Shown: piece after piece, positions 62,893-64,000 of the stretch | Numbering within the stretch: the first letter of the stretch is position 1 | Layout: every line of letters starts with the position of its first letter | Source of the DNA: Thermococcus profundus | GTDB taxonomy: Archaea > Methanobacteriota_B > Thermococci > Thermococcales > Thermococcaceae | DNA length: 64,000 nucleotides | NCBI RefSeq assembly: GCF_002214585.1 | Contig: NZ_CP014862.1 | Location: 124,001 to 188,000 of the forward strand | Direction: 5' to 3' | Notes under the pieces: model-generated | Database searches by the model: none | What the model saw: only the letters and a program-made list of their open reading frames with translations | Told to the model about the DNA's origin: nothing | Position numbers and translations under genes: made by a program

Positions 62893-63857
62893 GATTCGGA
62901 TGAGAAGACCAGCGGGCAGTACTCGATTCCGTTAAGGTCTCCCGTCACTTGGTATTCGATAGCCCTGCAGTCGTGGCACAGGTAGCGGAACGGGCAGCTT
63001 GAACATCCTTCCACGCTGTCCTTCGTTAGGGTCCAGAACTTCCGGATTTTCCTGGTTTTGTTAACCGTCCACTTCAGCCCCTTATCCCTTACGTCCCCGG
63101 CGGCGAAGTTTCTGAGGAGCGGGCAGGGGGTAATGTAACCGTCCCCCGTGACGGCCACCGTACCAGCCAGACAGTCGTGGTACTTCACGCTCGTCGGGTT
63201 TTTGTTTCTCCTCAGCTCTATCAGGTTGAAACTGAGATCCCTGGCAGATCTGGGGTATAGGACGTCGAGGTATATCTCGAGTTCGCTGTCTCCCTTAACT
63301 TTCCTGATGAACATTTTGGCCTCTTCGAGCCTCTCGGGAGGTACCATGATAAGCAGTCCCTTGACCCACAGCTTCATTGAGGCTGTGATGATCTTCTCCT
63401 CGTCGTACTCCATCTCGGCTATGTAATTGATCCCGTCCAGGGGTTCTACTTCCTCCAGATCCTCAAAGAGAACGGTTGCGTTTACGTTTGGAATGCCAAA
63501 GCTGAGGGCGATCTGGGCGGCGTACTGAAGCTCTTCGATCCTGTCGTAGCTGTTTATCCAAACCTCTTTTCCCCCCATGACCTTGAACTCCCTCAGTACC
63601 GTCCTTATTTCATCGAAAGTCAGCTTCTCCCTCCTGAGGATGAACCTGTTGTTTCCGATGCAACCGATTGACCTGGGTATCCCGTGAACCTCGTCGAACC
63701 TGCCCTTTCCGGCTCCAAGCTGCAGGATAAGCCTCTCAATCTTTCCCGTGTGCTCAACTTCTGTCCAGGGAGGTTTTCCCACCGAGATGGTTTTATCCTC
63801 GGCGCGGAGCTTCGCAAGCTCGGCGCCCCTTACATCAACCCTGGTTACCTCGGCCAT
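62871..63857 (-). CDS. SPASM-domain protein lacking the radical SAM cysteines
   Basis: A 328-residue protein with a radical-SAM-like barrel and a C-terminal SPASM domain. SPASM cysteines are present: HDCLAGTVAVTGDGYITPCP, then CSSCPFRYLCHDCRA and GIEYCPL. At the place of the Cys-x3-Cys-x2-Cys loop it reads IPRSIGCIGNNRFILRREKL, with one Cys only, so the SAM-binding cluster is apparently missing. The Met at 63857 follows GGTGAG; a TATA-like AAGTATATATAC is near 63888-63899. It could be a non-catalytic scaffold or a binding partner of a peptide modification system. No precursor peptide gene was found nearby. Confidence 0.75.
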   Translation of the reverse strand: MAEVTRVDVRGAELAKLRAEDKTISVGKPPWTEVEHTGKIERLILQLGAGKGRFDEVHGIPRSIGCIGNNRFILRREKLTFDEIRTVLREFKVMGGKEVWINSYDRIEELQYAAQIALSFGIPNVNATVLFEDLEEVEPLDGINYIAEMEYDEEKIITASMKLWVKGLLIMVPPERLEEAKMFIRKVKGDSELEIYLDVLYPRSARDLSFNLIELRRNKNPTSVKYHDCLAGTVAVTGDGYITPCPLLRNFAAGDVRDKGLKWTVNKTRKIRKFWTLTKDSVEGCSSCPFRYLCHDCRAIEYQVTGDLNGIEYCPLVFSSESQKSSIE

Positions 63858-63952
63858 TGAACTCACCAGAAATGAATCAACCCGCATTGTATATATACTT
63901 TTTCTATGCGGATTTTAAGTACTACTAAAAATGGTTACAAAAACATGGAAAA

Positions 63953-64000
63953 CTATGTTCTGTGGTAACCCTCTGGGACCAGCCTGTCCCCCTCTATCCA
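63953..64000 (-). CDS. C-terminal end of a gene continuing past the window
   Basis: Minus-strand frame open from the right edge to a TAG at 63953-63955, reading WIEGDRLVPEGYHRT. Too short to identify; the codons and clean stop before an A+T-rich gap suggest a real 3' end. Confidence 0.5.
   Translation of the reverse strand, partial: WIEGDRLVPEGYHRT

Overview
The window is a chromosomal segment of a hyperthermophilic, anaerobic euryarchaeon of the Thermococcales, most probably a Thermococcus. The identification rests on the gene set: family-D DNA polymerase (DP1 plus intein-containing DP2) next to Orc1/Cdc6 and an ORB-type origin, RadA followed by NucS/EndoMS, a nine-gene A-type ATPase operon, a group II chaperonin, a CGP-CTERM-like surface protein, archaeal TATA boxes and GGTG-type ribosome sites. 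No database search was run; all family names are by recognition of sequence motifs.

Layout. 1-2.4 kb: an unassigned edge, a RelBE-type pair with a frameshifted toxin, and a DUF234-type ATPase. 2.4-7 kb: an m5U methyltransferase, a zinc ribbon, glyoxylate reductase, a PfkB kinase, a Nudix hydrolase and an MTH938-like protein; the PfkB and Nudix genes have unusual GATGATGA-containing leaders. 7-9.7 kb: a Thr-rich beta-helix surface protein, tRNA-Gln with a possible old integration scar, and a zinc-ribbon protein. 9.7-19.3 kb: the replication island, DP2 (with a full-size homing-endonuclease intein), DP1, Orc1/Cdc6 and oriC. ORB-like boxes continue from the origin into the DP1 coding sequence. 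19.3-24.9 kb: a K+ channel, RadA, NucS, DUF473, a PAC2 proteasome chaperone, MTA phosphorylase and a secreted thermonuclease. 24.9-27.1 kb: a CRISPR leader and a 25-spacer array without cas genes. 27.3-29.8 kb: an MTA/SAH deaminase and a PfkB kinase.

30-38.7 kb holds the A1Ao ATPase operon H-I-K-E-C-F-A-B-D. It is followed by an oxygen-binding diiron-protein homologue paired with a soluble chemoreceptor, and AlaX. 41.5-48 kb carries two paralogous DppBC-type permease pairs, with large extracytoplasmic insertions in the C subunits and no local ATPase or binding protein, around a PP-loop enzyme and a membrane protein. 48-53.7 kb: a radical SAM protein, VapBC, Taw3, a second PIN toxin-antitoxin pair, an ABC-2 exporter, a lipoprotein and a secreted protein. 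53.9-64 kb: the chaperonin, anaerobic ribonucleotide reductase (NrdD/NrdG), a TPR protein, aEF-1beta, small zinc ribbons, an Lrp regulator, ITPase, an adenosine-specific-kinase-family protein, a frameshifted winged-helix regulator, and a SPASM protein that lacks the radical SAM cysteines.

The most interesting items are the ORB-like boxes embedded in the DP1 linker, the ODP-chemoreceptor pair (a candidate cytoplasmic oxygen/iron sensor), the C/D-sRNA-like leader of the Nudix gene, the U UUU UUC heptamer joining the two halves of a regulator, and the twin DppBC systems.
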